DNA of 64,000 nt from Calvatia gigantea (taxonomy: Eukaryota; Basidiomycota; Agaricomycetes; Agaricales; Lycoperdaceae). The first letter of the stretch is position 1; each line of letters opens with the position of its first letter. The stretch is taken from the NCBI GenBank assembly GCA_025093985.1, contig JACAAK010000001.1, positions 1,550,001 through 1,614,000 on the forward strand, given 5' to 3'. A program made the translations under genes and the position numbers. Shown piece after piece: positions 45,378-57,811 of the stretch. Under the pieces are notes generated by a model. The model was given only the letters and a program-made list of their open reading frames with translations, was not told the DNA's origin and made no database searches.

Positions 45378-47519
45378 ATGCCTCCACCAACTGGGACTAC
45401 AGGTACAGACTATCTTCCAATTACGACCTTAACAGTCACTCATACATTTTTGGTTAGGCTCGGAACTATCGAGGGGTCGGTGGTTATTTGCCTTTGCTCT
45501 CGTGACGTCGTTGTTCTTTACTTGTAAGCTCCTCTCGGTGTGGTATCTGACCGAGTTTAATACATGCCGTAGGGGGGTTCGCTTACGGCGTCGGTTGCCA
45601 TTGTCGAGGAAAAGAATTGCTAACTTACCTAGGTTTTAGCTTCTTGATGTCCTGAATGCCCATTTCCAGGTTGTTTTTGGAATTAACAAGACTCAGAGTA
45701 CTCTTTTGCAACTAGCGTATTTCGGTGCTTATATTGTATTTTCGCCGGTCGCGGGTATATTCGTATGTTCCAATCCTTATTGGTTTCTCGCCCTTTGGCA
45801 CTGACATGTAATAGATGAAGAGATATGGATACAAGGTATGGACCCAGAGTCGGGGTCGAGACCTAAGTTTTGATCAATCTGTTGTAGGCTGGCATACACC
45901 TGGGACTTACCCTCTATAGCCTCGGTAGGAATAGCGAAATTTCTATGAAACCAAACTGAGGGGATTGCTAGGTGCAATCTTCTTCTGGCCCTCTGCCAAG
46001 TTCCAGAAGTATGGAGGTTTTGTAGGCTGCACATTCGTGATCGGTAAGTAAGAAATGTGGCGAATCAACTGTACATTCTCCGATAAGGGCTTCACTGACC
46101 TAATTTCGACAGGGTGCGGGCTGGCCACGTTGGAAGTCGCCGCAAATTCTTACATTGCCGTTCTTGGTTCCCCAAAGTTCGCAGCCGCAAGGTTAAACTT
46201 CAGCCAGGGTTTCCAGGGCCTTGCATCCTTTGCCGGTCCTCTGATTGCCTCGAGATGGTTTTTCCGCGGTGCCAATGCCACCCGCTTGGACACCGTGCAA
46301 TGGTATTCATCGTTTGCCTAGCTATCTCTTGATATGCTTGCTCACGTGGCGGAAGGGTTTACCTTGGCGTTTCCGCATTGGGTCTCGTTTTGAACACTCT
46401 GTTCTAGTAAGTATCCATTAGCTGGAGAAGCAGGGAAGTCATCTCTCGAACAGCTTCTGTCATTTGCCGGAAATCACAGAGGAAGCTCTTTCTACGGAAA
46501 TCCATCAGGCCGGTATCCGCAATGATGAAGAGTCGTTCTGGAAGCAATGGAGGTGCATTTCTGGCTTCGTCGCGCAGACAGCTTATGTGTACGTCGTGAT
46601 TCGTCTTTGTGCCCCAATTAAACGAGATAACGAGGTATCCACAGAGGAGCCCAAGTCGGAGTCGCGTCGCTGGCGGTCAACTTTTTAGTTGAACAGAATA
46701 TCGGTATAGACCATTCGGAGGCTAGCCAATTGTTCTCTTTCTGTCAATTGACATTCACCGTCGGAAGGTAAGGAGGGGTACTTAATTGGAGGACTTGTGC
46801 TTACCAGCGATTCATTGACAGATTTGTTGGTGTCATCATCCTCAACTTTATCGACCCTGCACTGCTATTATCGACCTATGGATTTGCTTGCTCCCTCTTT
46901 ACCTTACTAGTTTCATTAGTACCCGGAAGGGCAGGTGTAGGCTTCCTGTTTTGTCTATTTTTCTTTGAGTCTATCTGTTACCCTGTCAGTACCGTTGCTT
47001 TTTCTGGATTTGAGGTACATCAGCTGACTAGCAATATTCAGTGCATCTTCACATTGGGTACAAAGAACCTGGGCGTCCATACAAAGCGAGGGTCAGGCTT
47101 AATCGTGATGGTGCGCAGCAAGCGATAACTTGGTGCAGAATGTGTTGGATCTAACGCCGTCTTTCCCTAGGGTGTTGGTGGAGGAGCCTGGTACCCGCCT
47201 GCACAAGCCAGTCTTGCAGATAAGACCACCACTCGTCATTCGTACTTGGTACCCCTTTCGGGTTACCTAGCCATGACATGCTATGCAGTGTAAGGATCAT
47301 GCATTGGCCTAACCAATCGCGAGACTGAAAATCCTTCGCAGCGGAATGGTAATTGATCAGGCCGTCAAGGGGTCGTTCCGGTTCCGCAACATTGACGAAT
47401 TGACACACGAAAAGCAAGCAAGAACTGGAGAATTAGAGAAGCAAGGCGTTCAAAGAAGTCCGACCGCCGGGAGTATAGAGAAAGACAAGTCAAGTAACGA
47501 ATCGATTGAAGTATCTTGA
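45378..47519 (+). CDS. FucP-type major facilitator transporter (L-fucose/H+ symporter family)
   Basis: About nine short introns. The joined product runs MPPPTGTTG, then SRGRWLFAFALVTSLFFTC, VVFGINKTQSTLLQLAYFGAY, AGIHLGLTLYSLGAILFWPS, CGLATLEVAANSYIAVLGSP, LNFSQGFQGLASFAGPLIAS, GAQVGVASLAVNFLVEQNIG, FESICYPCIFTLGTKNLG and MGVGGGAWYPPAQASLAD, as in fungal members of the fucose permease family. NSYIAVLG and LNFSQGFQG are the family hallmarks. Twelve membrane helices are expected. The C-terminus is a charged cytosolic tail ending SNESIEVS. It probably imports a sugar with protons at the plasma membrane; the substrate cannot be read from sequence. No break was found. Confidence 0.88.
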
Positions 47520-47672
47520 TTCTTGCTTTATTTTTTTTTCTTGCCTGTCTTTTTAGTCACCTTTCTTGAATTCTTTCATCTGTCGGGAACGCCATTTCTG
47601 AACGAAGCATGGACCAACTTCTTAGAGCATGAGAGACGAGGTTAAGTGCTTTTCGCGCAATGTATTTATAGC

Positions 47673-48348
47673 TTACACCGCGGATTGGCGAGAACCCGCA
47701 AGTCGGTCTATGAACTGCGGAATGGGACATGCCTGTCAGCTTGCGAACATGTATACCAAGTGATCACTTACAGCACTGATATATGGAAGTGATAATATCG
47801 TGCCAATGAAGGGCAATTGTCTGAGGAAAGTAACAACCACGGGGAAGAAGTCGCTGTGATGGGAGAAAAGCCACGTAGCATGTGTAAATGCGAAGTGTGC
47901 GGATAATTCAAAACACGCACCCAAAAAGATTCAGAAACCCAAATGTCTCCACAATCATCCCAATGAATGGCCACTTGAGGAAGACGAGGAGAATTCCACC
48001 TATGAAACATGCTGTCCCACGAATCTTTTGTTTTCTGGCGAAGAAGTAAAAAGTCTTCTGGGGGCCAATGATTAGTGTCAAACCCGAGATGAAGAGGATC
48101 TGCAGTTGCGTGTAAATGGTGGCCATGGGTTAGCGGCTTGAAACTTGAGGTGCAGAAGAAAATTTGCAGAAACGCACATTTCCAAGGGCCAGGAGTGCTC
48201 CATCGAAGAATAGCATTACACCGAGCAGCATGAATAGTCCGCCAAAGGTGGTCAGTGCAACTCCAATTTCTGGGCATAACACGTCAGCGGCGGCCGTCTT
48301 AGTACATGCGGAATAGGTAGACTAACTTTGCGCGTCGGAAAGCCACAT
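47673..48348 (-). CDS. GOT1: Got1-type Golgi membrane protein
   Basis: Four or more exons. It starts MWLSDAQ at 48348, splices into KIGVALTTFGGLFMLLGVML, then LFISGLTLIIGPQKTFYFFA, RGTACFIGGILLVFLKWPFI and PVVVTFLRQLPFIGTILSLP, and ends DRLAGSRQSAV. About 140 residues with four hydrophobic segments, matching the Got1/Sft2 family (yeast Got1 has 138). The protein acts in vesicle traffic between ER and Golgi, helping fusion at the Golgi. The last exon was placed by the clean splice from LPYISA to FIDRLAGSR. Confidence 0.92.
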
Positions 48349-48817
48349 CTTGTTAACGATTGTGTAGAGTAGGTGGCGTTTGACCTTGGAAGATTGACCT
48401 GTATCGAGTTCAACTCAGAGGAGGGCTAGGTATGAGTACAGCGTGGTGCCTGAGGTCGTCGTTCCAAAAGCGTGGTCGTGTTGGCTACGTGACGGTCACA
48501 CGAAACACTACGTCACCGCGACTAAGTTAGAACTTACCTGGCGGTTTGCGCAGCGGTCGATACGTAGCAGAGGTACGGTATCCATTAGAGGAACCAATCA
48601 ATTAAATCAAATAATTGTGTCGATCAAAGGGAATATTAGCTAACATGTTCAGTTGTAAAACGAGAATTACTATCTGTCCATGTACAGAAGAAAACAGGCT
48701 TCCGAGTTGCTCGACAAAGAACACGGGGTCATCAGAAGCACCTAAAGGTAAATATGATGAAGCATAACGCGGGTAGCAGCTACTTAGCATGAAAGAAGCA
48801 CATATAGGGTGTACGGT
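48349..48817. other. Intergenic, no gene recognised
   Basis: Upstream region of Got1 and downstream region of the next minus-strand gene. A 62-codon frame on the minus strand (48602-48790) has no recognisable domain. Confidence 0.35.
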
Positions 48818-50239
48818 TTACCGTCCACTCGCAATCTTAGCTTGAATGACGCGGTCGTACGACTCCCGCAAAGATGTTCTCCGTGCCAAGACAGTCAAGT
48901 GATTGTTGAGATAAGGTGCGGGGAGGAGCGGATGAATAGCTTCAATATTAACATGTGGGTTAACAGGAGGGAAGAATGAAATCTGTTGAGGCGAGGGTGG
49001 ACGGGTGACACTGGGCAGGTGGGTGAGGGAATTGAGAGCGCTAGTGGAAGTAGTTGCCGACATGGATGACAGCGTACGGATGCGATCATAAGGTCTGGAA
49101 GGTAGGATAGCGCTCTGTGAGGGAAGTGTAGATATGGAACGGGCAGAAGAGACGGATGATCTGCGTTCGTGAGGGAATTCTATGTATCCACCGGGAGATG
49201 TCACAGAGGTCTTGATACTGGCAGGAGAGGTACTGAGGCCGCTGTCTGGACCACCCGAGGGCTGATCCGCAATGACAGTCAAAGGGGCAAGGGGTACAGG
49301 TTTGTGAGGGGTATTGAAATGGCCTTGGGAGTGACCTCTTATTAGCGGGTGGGGTCGCATACCATCTGGTCGACTTGACATCGAGTGTGAGGATGGTGGT
49401 CTCGTGATAGAATGACGCTTAGATTGGTGAGTCTGGCGGGACTCTGACCGAGTATGGTTGGAGGGTAGCTGAGGTGGCATTTGATTACGTTCACCTTCAA
49501 CATGATGGCCGTTACGATCCGAAAGGACATTAGGATCGGAGTTGGTGATGGGGAAAGGCGTTTGCATGGGAGGAGCTTCCTTTGGCACTCCAGCATCAGC
49601 TGTGGAGGCCGCATGAAAATCCGACTGACGAGCGGTATCTACACGATGGAGGGGTGCCTGACCACGCGCAGCTTGGTGGTGCTGCGCAAGCTGAGTTCGC
49701 TGGAGTTGGTTAAGTAATTCTTGAGGTATATGTTCTCCTTCCGAGGCAGTATCGGAATCCGAATCATCCTGGTTAGGTGTTTGGGCTCCGCTGCTCGAAA
49801 CCCATTCGTCGTCGTCTTCTCCACCATCTGTTGGTTGAGTTATTGTGAACCCCGCATTAGACTTCGCTCCATTCGCCTTCTGCTCAGCAGTATTAACGGC
49901 AGAGCCAGTCCTCTTAACTTGAGTATTCGATGGCATACGTTGATTACTATTAGCGCGCGGAAAACCTGGTCTTCCTGCCTAAGAAGTAAAAATGAGAACC
50001 CACATAGACTGTGGGACAAAGAAGACAGCCGATCTTTGTCCAGGAAGAGAATGCAAGCCATAGGGACCGGAACCTACCTCGTGCAGATGAGGATTTTTCT
50101 TATTTTTTTCCGTTCCTCTGGTATTAGCGCCATCCTTCTGAGTAAATTGGAGGTTGCCGCCGACTCTAGAAGTAGAAGATGACCGTGAATGTGTACGGAG
50201 TTGGGTAGTAGCACCGGATCTGTGTCCTTTAGGTGCCAT
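48818..50239 (-). CDS. Disordered Ser/Thr/Pro-rich protein of unknown function
   Basis: Two exons (50078-50239 and 48818-49978) give 440 residues. The N-terminus is basic (MAPKGHRSGATTQLRTHSRS) with LQFTQKDG. An acidic patch with DDDEWVSSSGAQTPNQDD follows at about residues 105-130. The middle is low-complexity Ser/Pro/His-rich. The C-terminal 70 residues (VNIEAIHPLLPAPYLNNHLT, LRESYDRVIQAK) look more ordered and are probably the conserved part. No catalytic domain. Signalling or transcriptional regulation would be a guess. Its start lies 151 bp from the divergent UTP6 start. Confidence 0.75.
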
Positions 50240-50390
50240 GACAGAAGACAAGAGGAGGGGTGGTCCGGGCCGACCAACCAAATCAAGAGAGTTGTTGAGG
50301 CTTGTTGTCACCAATTTTTGGTCTCTTCGGCCTGTCATCAACCTATTATCCTCTTATCCTTCGTCTAGCCCACAAAAGCTTTGATTCGTT

Positions 50391-51958
50391 ATGGAGCGCG
50401 TTCAGTTTCAGCAGGAGCAGGTGCGTTGCGTGCTAATCTCTCGGATAGTTCCACAACAACCTGTGCAATGATAGATGCTCCTGGAACTCAAGGATCTCGT
50501 AGATAAAGGTATATTCACCGAAGTGAGTAAATGTTCCGCGGCGCGGCGCCTTTTGGGGACCCCTGGTACATGGCTTATGATGTAGAAAGAGGCGAAACAT
50601 ATCATGAAGAAACGTACGGTTTTTGAGACCACACTTGTTCGACGCGTTGCCAAAAAGGCTGATTTCCTGCGCTATATTACATATGAGATGGGCCTCGAAC
50701 AATTACGGCGAAAGCGGATAGCTCGGTTGAGTCCGTTTGTCCCAGGTCTTATAGTCCATCGGCAGGCGCTCACCTTGGTTTTCGGATAGATCTACCATCC
50801 ACGCCACAGACTGTCTCTGACTACGCTCTTGTGCGGCGACAATTTCATATTTTCGAACGGGCTCTCAAACGATTTAAATCTGACGTGGGGCTATGGATAC
50901 AATACATCCAGCTTGCCAAGCGCGAGGGTGCTCGTGCGCTTGTTGGTAGAAGTCACTGCGAGGTAGGCATCTACTATCTTGGCTATATGAAAATCCCTCA
51001 TACTCCCTGTCCCTAGAGCCCTCCAATTGCATCCAAACCAAGCTTCTCTATACATCATTGCGGCTTCTCATGAGCTGGATCATTTGTCGCCATCAGCTGC
51101 ACGGACACTCCTTCAGCGAGGAATTCGGATGAACCCCGAAAGTATTGATATGTGGCGCGAATACGTCCGTATGGAGCTCGGATTTATTGAAAGCCTCAGA
51201 CGGAGGTGGGACGTACTGGGAATCTCGCTGGTAGACACAACGCAAGGTAAAGCCAACAAGGGGAAAGGCAAGGCAGGAGGCCAAGTAGATGTAAGCGAGT
51301 TTGACAATTCTGGAGGCCTGAGTGATGTTATTGGTTCCGAAGGGGGAGGTCAGGAGGACGTTGCCCAGACCACCACCAGTGGGCAGAAGCAAATTGAGAC
51401 CGAATACGATGAATTGGATGGGGATGAAGGGGCAGCAGCGCGCCGGCAGATCATGCAAGGAGCTATTGTCAAATCGGTTATGACAAGTGCGGCAGAAGGT
51501 ATGTGCCTTGTTAAGGCCCTCTCTCGGATGTTTACCATGCTTCCTCTGGCCGTCCACACATTTACGAGTTGTTCACCTTGATCAATTTCGGCAGCTCTTC
51601 CTCAAATTGGACTATTTTTGGGGCTCAAGACCCTCATTGCGGAGCACCCCTCCCCTGCCGAACTTCGGACATCGCTGCTCGATCATTTGTCCGATCTGAT
51701 CCGATCCACGCTCTCTGATGATGCGGGGGCCGCAAGGTTGCTGGCGGATAGACATATTACGCCAGAGCTCAAGGGAGTGGCGTTAGTAGATGGGGTGCAA
51801 CACGCAAATGAAGAACTGCTCGCCAAGGCGAAGATGAGCGGCCGGGAGGAGATATTCCAGGCTTACGCCGAGTTTATCGAGGATTGGTATCAAAGGACAA
51901 TTGACCAACATTTGGTGGGTGTTGTGGCCCCCATGGGATTGATGGATTGATTGCTAAC

Positions 51959-51990
<32 letters not shown>

Positions 51991-52879
51991 GACAACAGAA
52001 AATGTACCTTATCTCGTCGCTGCAGGCATTGATAGATCAATGTAGCAAAGCATCACCATCATTGCTGTCGGCGCATATCAAGTTGTTGATGGGGCTCGCC
52101 AAGTCAGATGGGGCCGACCCTGCTAAAGTGACTTACACCGCACGAAAGTACACGTCCAAGGCACCGGGGTCTTCCCGAGTGTGGCTTGCGAGGCTCGCAG
52201 CAGAGAAGGCATTTGTAGTAAGTGGTGCAGAGGGTCAAAGGACCGTGGTGTCGGTATGGAGAGAAGCACGGAATTCAGTTACAGGGAAGGAAGAGGATGT
52301 ATTGGAAGTGTGGATGTGGGGTCTCGGTGACGAAGAAGCCAAATTGGTTGGGGACAAAAGGAAGTCTCACGAGGTAAAAACGAACTCTTCGGGATGAGAA
52401 AGCGAGGACTAACGCATTTTGAGTTGATATAGATATTACTAAAAGAAAGCATGGGCGATGGATGGTTACGTGGAGTACACGAAAGACTGCTGATGAGTTA
52501 TGTCACTGTGATGCACGAGGCAATGGCACAAGAGGTGATATCGGATCAGGCTAGTAAAAAGTCGGCGAGGTGGTTGCATGAAGTGCGTCGGATTGGGAGG
52601 AGTTATCTCACGACCGACAGGGTCTGGCAAAAAGTGTTTAGTATGATTGGAGATACAGACATATGGAGGGAAGGGAAAGAAGAGGTGCTTGGAGCAGTAT
52701 ACGAAGAATGGAGAAAAAAGAATGGGGCGGAAGCTGTAGTTGAGTGGGGACGCTGGCTGGCGATGCATGGGAAGGGTGGAGAGGCCAGTGCGATGGTTGC
52801 TCGTGCGACGAGGGTGCTTGGGGAGGACGAGCGGCTTCGAGTTGAGAAGCGTTGGAGAGAAGCTGTGGATGAGCTGTAG
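50391..52879 (+). CDS. UTP6: Utp6, U3 snoRNP / small-subunit processome protein
   Basis: About eight exons. The start MERVQFQQEQ splices into LLELKDLVDKGIFTE, then MKKRTVFETTLVRRVAKKAD, FLRYITYEMGLEQLRRKR and HIFERALKRFKSDVGLWIQYIQLAK (the HAT-repeat signature). It continues with NQASLYIIAASHELDHLSPS and GIRMNPESIDMWREYVRMEL. A C-terminal part of helical HAT-like repeats reads VWLARLAAEKAFVVSG and runs to the stop at 52879. The family acts in the nucleolus in early processing of pre-18S rRNA. An acidic insert lies at about 51290-51440. One intron (about 51916-52000) contains a TA/TG microsatellite. Confidence 0.9.
51958..51990 (+). repeat. TA/TG microsatellite in a UTP6 intron
   Basis: About nine TA units followed by seven TG units, directly before the acceptor side of the intron. 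The run of alternating purine and pyrimidine could vary in length between strains. Confidence 0.85.
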
Positions 52880-53855
52880 ATAGACTGATTAGTCACCTGT
52901 TACTTGTGCATCCAACTTCCCAAGTCTATACTTAAGTTAAGTAAGTATAAGCGTATGTATAAGTAGAGTAGAGGGAGTACTGTAGCAGTAACAATCAAAG
53001 CACTGGGCGGAGACAATCTGAGATTGGGTGGAGCACATGGTCATTGAAGTCCTTATGGCGATCAGCGGGCCTGTCAACTAAACCGAGCCACTACAGGCTG
53101 CGGGCCAGCCGCTGTTGTCCCGTGTTTACGCAGTTCCCCCCAACCATGAGTTTCCCCAGCACATGGACAGATGTGCTGAGGTGCGGATGAGAGGGTCTGT
53201 GCGAGAGAGAGAGAAAGGGGTTTGTAGATGATGATTACATACTGAGGAATGCATCTGCATCATGATTGCCCGTTGATTTGAACCGGTATTTTTGTCAGAA
53301 CGAACACACGCGTGGCGTCGAAGCTGCGTGAGCACATGGTCACAAATAACTGAGCGCAGCCACCATTCCCAAGCATCTTTCTCTCCTCCGCTCACCTCCT
53401 CTGCCTCCTTCCTCGTCGTCGTGCGCTGGTCGAAAGCTCTGGTAAGTCTATCCATCTCTTTTTTTTTTTTCCTTGCCTTGTAGACCTATTCGTCATCGGC
53501 ATCGCTCATGCTGTGGTTGCGACCCAGCTCAACCCCTGAACAGGGTAGCGCCATTTTCTTTCCTTATTTATATTTGGCTCGTTGTCGAAACAAAACCAGT
53601 CTCGACTCATCACGCCCCTCCAGCTTTCTGTTCCCCCAGGCCCTTCATCATCAGCCAGGCGTCGACGGGACGTCGCTCCTTCCCTCCTTGTCCTTCTTGG
53701 ACTTGTCCTGCTGCCCTGCTGCATGTATCGCGCCCTCAACCAGCTCAGACTCAAAGCCGGTCTCGTCTGAACGGACACTTGACTCTGTCTCTCGAGTAGA
53801 GCAATCTCACGACTCATCCCCCCCTCCCCCTCCCCCTCCCCTCTCCTAGGCGCTC
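52880..53855. other. Upstream region of the kinase gene
   Basis: No gene recognised. Contains AAGTAAGTATAAGCG-type repeats near 52940, a T-run at 53459 and a C/T-rich run with CCCCCT repeats directly before the kinase ATG (53820-53850). Such pyrimidine tracts are common before transcription starts in filamentous fungi. Part of it may be a 5' leader with an intron. Confidence 0.4.
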
Positions 53856-56800
53856 ATGTTGCAGTACCCGCTCCAGCTCCCTCCTCTCTCCCTCTCGTCA
53901 TCCCCCAAGCACCCTCCCAAGGACAATGACTATTTTCGCTCTAATGACCAACGATTCCCCCCCAATTCACTGACGAAGCACTTCCGCAAGGATAGCCTCG
54001 TCAACCGTTCAGCTATCTCTCCTCTTGCACTTTCTGTTAATCATGCCCCTTCCCCCGCCTCTGTTTCCCCCTCCACCAACTCGGTAAAACTTCCACGTAG
54101 TCCCTATATCTCTTCCCGCCCCCTCTCCACTTCAATCACCGTCCACAGTCGTAGTATCGCTAATGGGTCAACGCAGTCATATGCGTCTTCAGGTTCCTCC
54201 ACAATTGAGGACGTTTTAGCGCCCGGAGATGTGGTGGGTGAAGGCTGTTCACTTCAGGAAGAGCCTATCCGTCTCGTCTCGATCAGCTCTCAACTCGAGG
54301 CAGACGATAACTTGGACGGCGGAGAACCTGCCCAAGAGTTCGAAGTCGTCAGGCGGCTCGGTTCAGGGAGTTATGCCGTGGTTTATCTTGTCAAGGAAGT
54401 TCTTTCTCGTTCCCCCCCTTCCGAAGATGGTCACATGTCAACCATTGGTTCCATGGAGTTCGATGGTAATCTTCCTCGCCGTCCCGAAACTGTATATGGA
54501 CGCGAGTATGCAATCAAATGTCTGTCCAAGGCTAATCTCGACGAGGAAGCTTTGGATGCACAGTTGACCGAGGTGCGTTTTCCTTCGTCCGTTGATGCGC
54601 CATTTCTCTGGTGTCTAATGTGGATTTTTCCCAGGCTACTATCCATCAATCGCTGCACTCGCACCCCAATATTGTCACTCTTCACAGGACTCTTGAGACC
54701 TCTTCGTTTTTACTTCTCCTGTTGGAGTACGTTCCCGGCGAAGATTTGTTTTATTTTTTGGAACAGGCCCGCGACCACTACGAAACAGACACCCCCAACC
54801 CTACCGATGTGGTTTCTGTTTCTCGCACACCCCCAACTCCTAGCTTACTTTCAAATTTACATCCCTCTCAGCTACTCTCCCGGACCCGCTTACGTCTCAT
54901 CGCTTCCATGTTCGGCCAGATGTGTGATGCTGTGGCAGCGTGCCACGCCCAGCAGGTGTACCATCGTGACATCAAGCCCGAAAACTTCATCGTCACCGAT
55001 GGATGGGTCACCCTTCCGGATGGTCGACAGGAGCGAAAAGTCATTGTCAAGCTGACGGATTTCGGTCTATCGACTAAGGATGTTGAATCATCTGATATGG
55101 ATTGTGGTAGTGCCCCTTACATGAGCTACGGTGAGTCTATTTGATACGGACTGTACGATCGCCACCTAAAACTCTATTTCCCCATAGAATGCAGGAACAA
55201 TGTGGCACCAACTTATCGTCCCCGCGCAGCCGATGTCTGGTCACTCGGCATCGTGCTTATCAACATGTAAGCTTCTTTTTGATCCTTGCCGCAACCATCT
55301 GTAGTTGACATTCTCTCAAAGGCTTTACCATTTTAATCCCTGGACCGACACCTCCCAAGGAACCTGCGCGTCGTTCGATTTATTCCGTCGAGATCCTGTC
55401 AGCTTCTTCATGTACAGGTTCACTGGCATGACTCGACCCGTTGCCGACTTCCTGGCTAATCGAGTTTTCTGCATTTTGGACGATTCTGGTGACGATTCTC
55501 CTCGGGTGACGGCGAGTGAGTTTGGAATGTGGGTTAAAAACCTGCCAACCCTCCTTGGCGGCTGTCATGGCATGCACCGGACTCTGTCGAGCAGCTCTAC
55601 CCAAGGTCATCCCATCGCCATTTCGACACCCTTGTCGCACCGTCCCACATCCCGTAATCCTTCCTTCAGTACTAAAGCCTCCCGCACTCCGGCTATGGTC
55701 ACCCGTTCGCTCTCCCGCGCTCCTTCTCTGGGGCCCGCCTACGAGAAAGACGAACCTTGTGAACTCTCGACCGTCTATGACCAGGAGTTAGAAGATCAGT
55801 TGCAACAACCTGAGGAGCAAAAGGAGGAACCTACCTCAAAGGAAATGGGGACACAGAATGAAGATTATCCCCCATCGATGAGGTCAACATCTACTAAACG
55901 CAGGGGGAAGCGCGGATTACGCAAAGGGAAAGGAGCTGCCGCTGGCACGCCCACTACCACTGATGAAACGCTTCTTACTCTTACGATTGCCTCCCAAGCT
56001 CTGGCTCGGGAAATCAGTATGGCATCGCAGGCGTCTTCCCACAAGTCCAAAACTTCCGTTACCCCTTCAACTCGTCAAGCTCGTGGTGGTTCCTACGAGC
56101 CTGCCTCTGTCCACGCCCTGCCGACGCACTTGATCACTGGCAACAAGGGAACCTCCCCAGCTGTATCTCCCGCTCCACCTCCCCTTCCCAATACATCTGC
56201 TTCGACGATTCCTCCAGCCCCCGTCAAGAAACCCTCAAAATGGAAACTGTCGTTTGGCAAACAGAGCGCGGGTGCATCGACCGCAAATGCTGGAACTGCT
56301 CCCTTGGAGGACGCTCCATCACCCCCGTCCCGACCATCCCCCGAACTGGGTTCTCTTTATCAACCGCCCATGTCTGCGACTGTTAGCAATGTGACGAGTC
56401 TCATCATGGGCCTTAATGCTCCCCCTCCCAGTTCGGCAGCTGGTCTAGCCAACAAGGTCGACGACAATTCATCGACTTGGACAAGGGGCCGTCGTGGCCG
56501 AGGTTCCCCAACACCCTCCAAGCCTGCTGCGAACAAATCCGGATCTGGACTGTCCACGAGCTCGAACACCTTTAACACTTGGAACTTTGGCGAGAAACGG
56601 TCCGACCGTGCAGTATCTCCCAATAGTACCCGAAGCGGACGTTCCGGGAGACCGGTGGCCTCCAGTGCAAGTTCAATCGCTTCTGGGAACTGGCGCAGCT
56701 CTATGAGCACAACTTCCAGTGCAGGCACTTCCACTTCAGCCTTCACTCGTTATAGCAACTCCAGCAACAGGAGCATTTCTACGACGGCTACCAGTGTGTC

Positions 56801-57272
56801 CTCGACTTCTTGGCGCACTGGTGGCAAGGGTCCTCAGTCGTCGGCGTCTTCCACCCATTCCGCTTATCCAACGTTGCCAAAGAATATCAAGAGTAAGCTT
56901 CTTGAACTCACACGTACCGTACCATATGAAATAACATATTCCTCGGCAGTCATGACTGGTGTTCCTTGGGAACTAGATCAGCTGCCTCGCGGACAATACC
57001 CTAATCCTGTCGGTGATATCTTTGGCGCTCCGCCGCAACGCAAACCTAGGACGAGGAAAACCAAAGATCCCAAGCTCGACACAATTAACGAGCGGCCTGG
57101 TAACAACGGTGGCATCTCTCGTGCGCCCGAAAACCTGCGCCGCGATGCCGCGACAAGTACGACTGATCTTACCGGTGATGGGAAGGAAGAGGGAAGTGAG
57201 AATGTCAAAAAGGTTCAGAAGGGTCAAATTCAAGTGTTGGCCAAGATGCTGTCTGCCTTGCGTCGTCCCTGA
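53856..57272 (+). CDS. Ran1/Ksp1-type serine/threonine protein kinase
   Basis: Four exons (53856-54572, 54635-55130, 55188-55266, 55322-57272) give 1080 residues. The kinase domain starts near residue 160: glycine loop RRLGSGSYAVVYLVKE, lysine in YAIKCLSK, catalytic loop YHRDIKPENFIV, then LTDFGLST, then GSAPYMSYECRNNVAPTYRP and ADVWSLGIVLINMLYHFNPW. The GSAPYMSYEC...Y.P box is typical of the Ran1/Pat1, Ksp1 and Vhs1/Sks1 group, which in yeasts links nutrient state to growth and development. The long C-terminal tail (about 600 residues) is disordered, rich in Ser, Thr and Pro, with basic patches (KRRGKRGLRKGKG). It ends VLAKMLSALRRP, which looks conserved. The target is unknown. Confidence 0.92.
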
Positions 57273-57811
57273 TTTCGTTTCACCATTGACTTTTTTTTTT
57301 TCTTCATTTGGTCCTGTTTTTTTCGGAGAATTGGTGGTGTTTACCCCTGACATCTACCATGCTAAACATGAAGTCGTGTCTTCTCGCTTCCTGGTCACGG
57401 TGCGAGGTCAACTTGTTCGCTAGCCGACCGTCCTCTTTTCGCAACCACATACAATCATCGCCCTACCGCCGCCGCCTCCCCACACTTAGTACTCAGCACC
57501 AATGATTTGTCGACCACCACATAAATTCTCCTGGAATGTTAGGTGTTGTTCTCTTTGGTCTTTCGAAGGACTTGTAACCATTGTCTGCATGCAAAGCAGT
57601 TTCCGCGATCGTTGTCATCATCAAATACCGTCACAATCCTTGCAATAACTCCTTGTGCTTTAGTCATATACAAATAAATAGTCGTATCATATTTAATTCT
57701 ACCCTGGTCCAGTAGTTGTGCAGAGTAAATTTGAATGCAAAAATGTTGTAGTTGGGATGTCTACTAGATTTAAAACTACGCGCCTTGAAATGCTGAGGTT
57801 CAGTTCGGGTA
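57273..57811. other. Convergent 3' region between kinase and cyclin genes
   Basis: No gene recognised. T-rich runs at 57291-57305 follow the kinase stop. Holds the 3' ends of both neighbours. Confidence 0.45.
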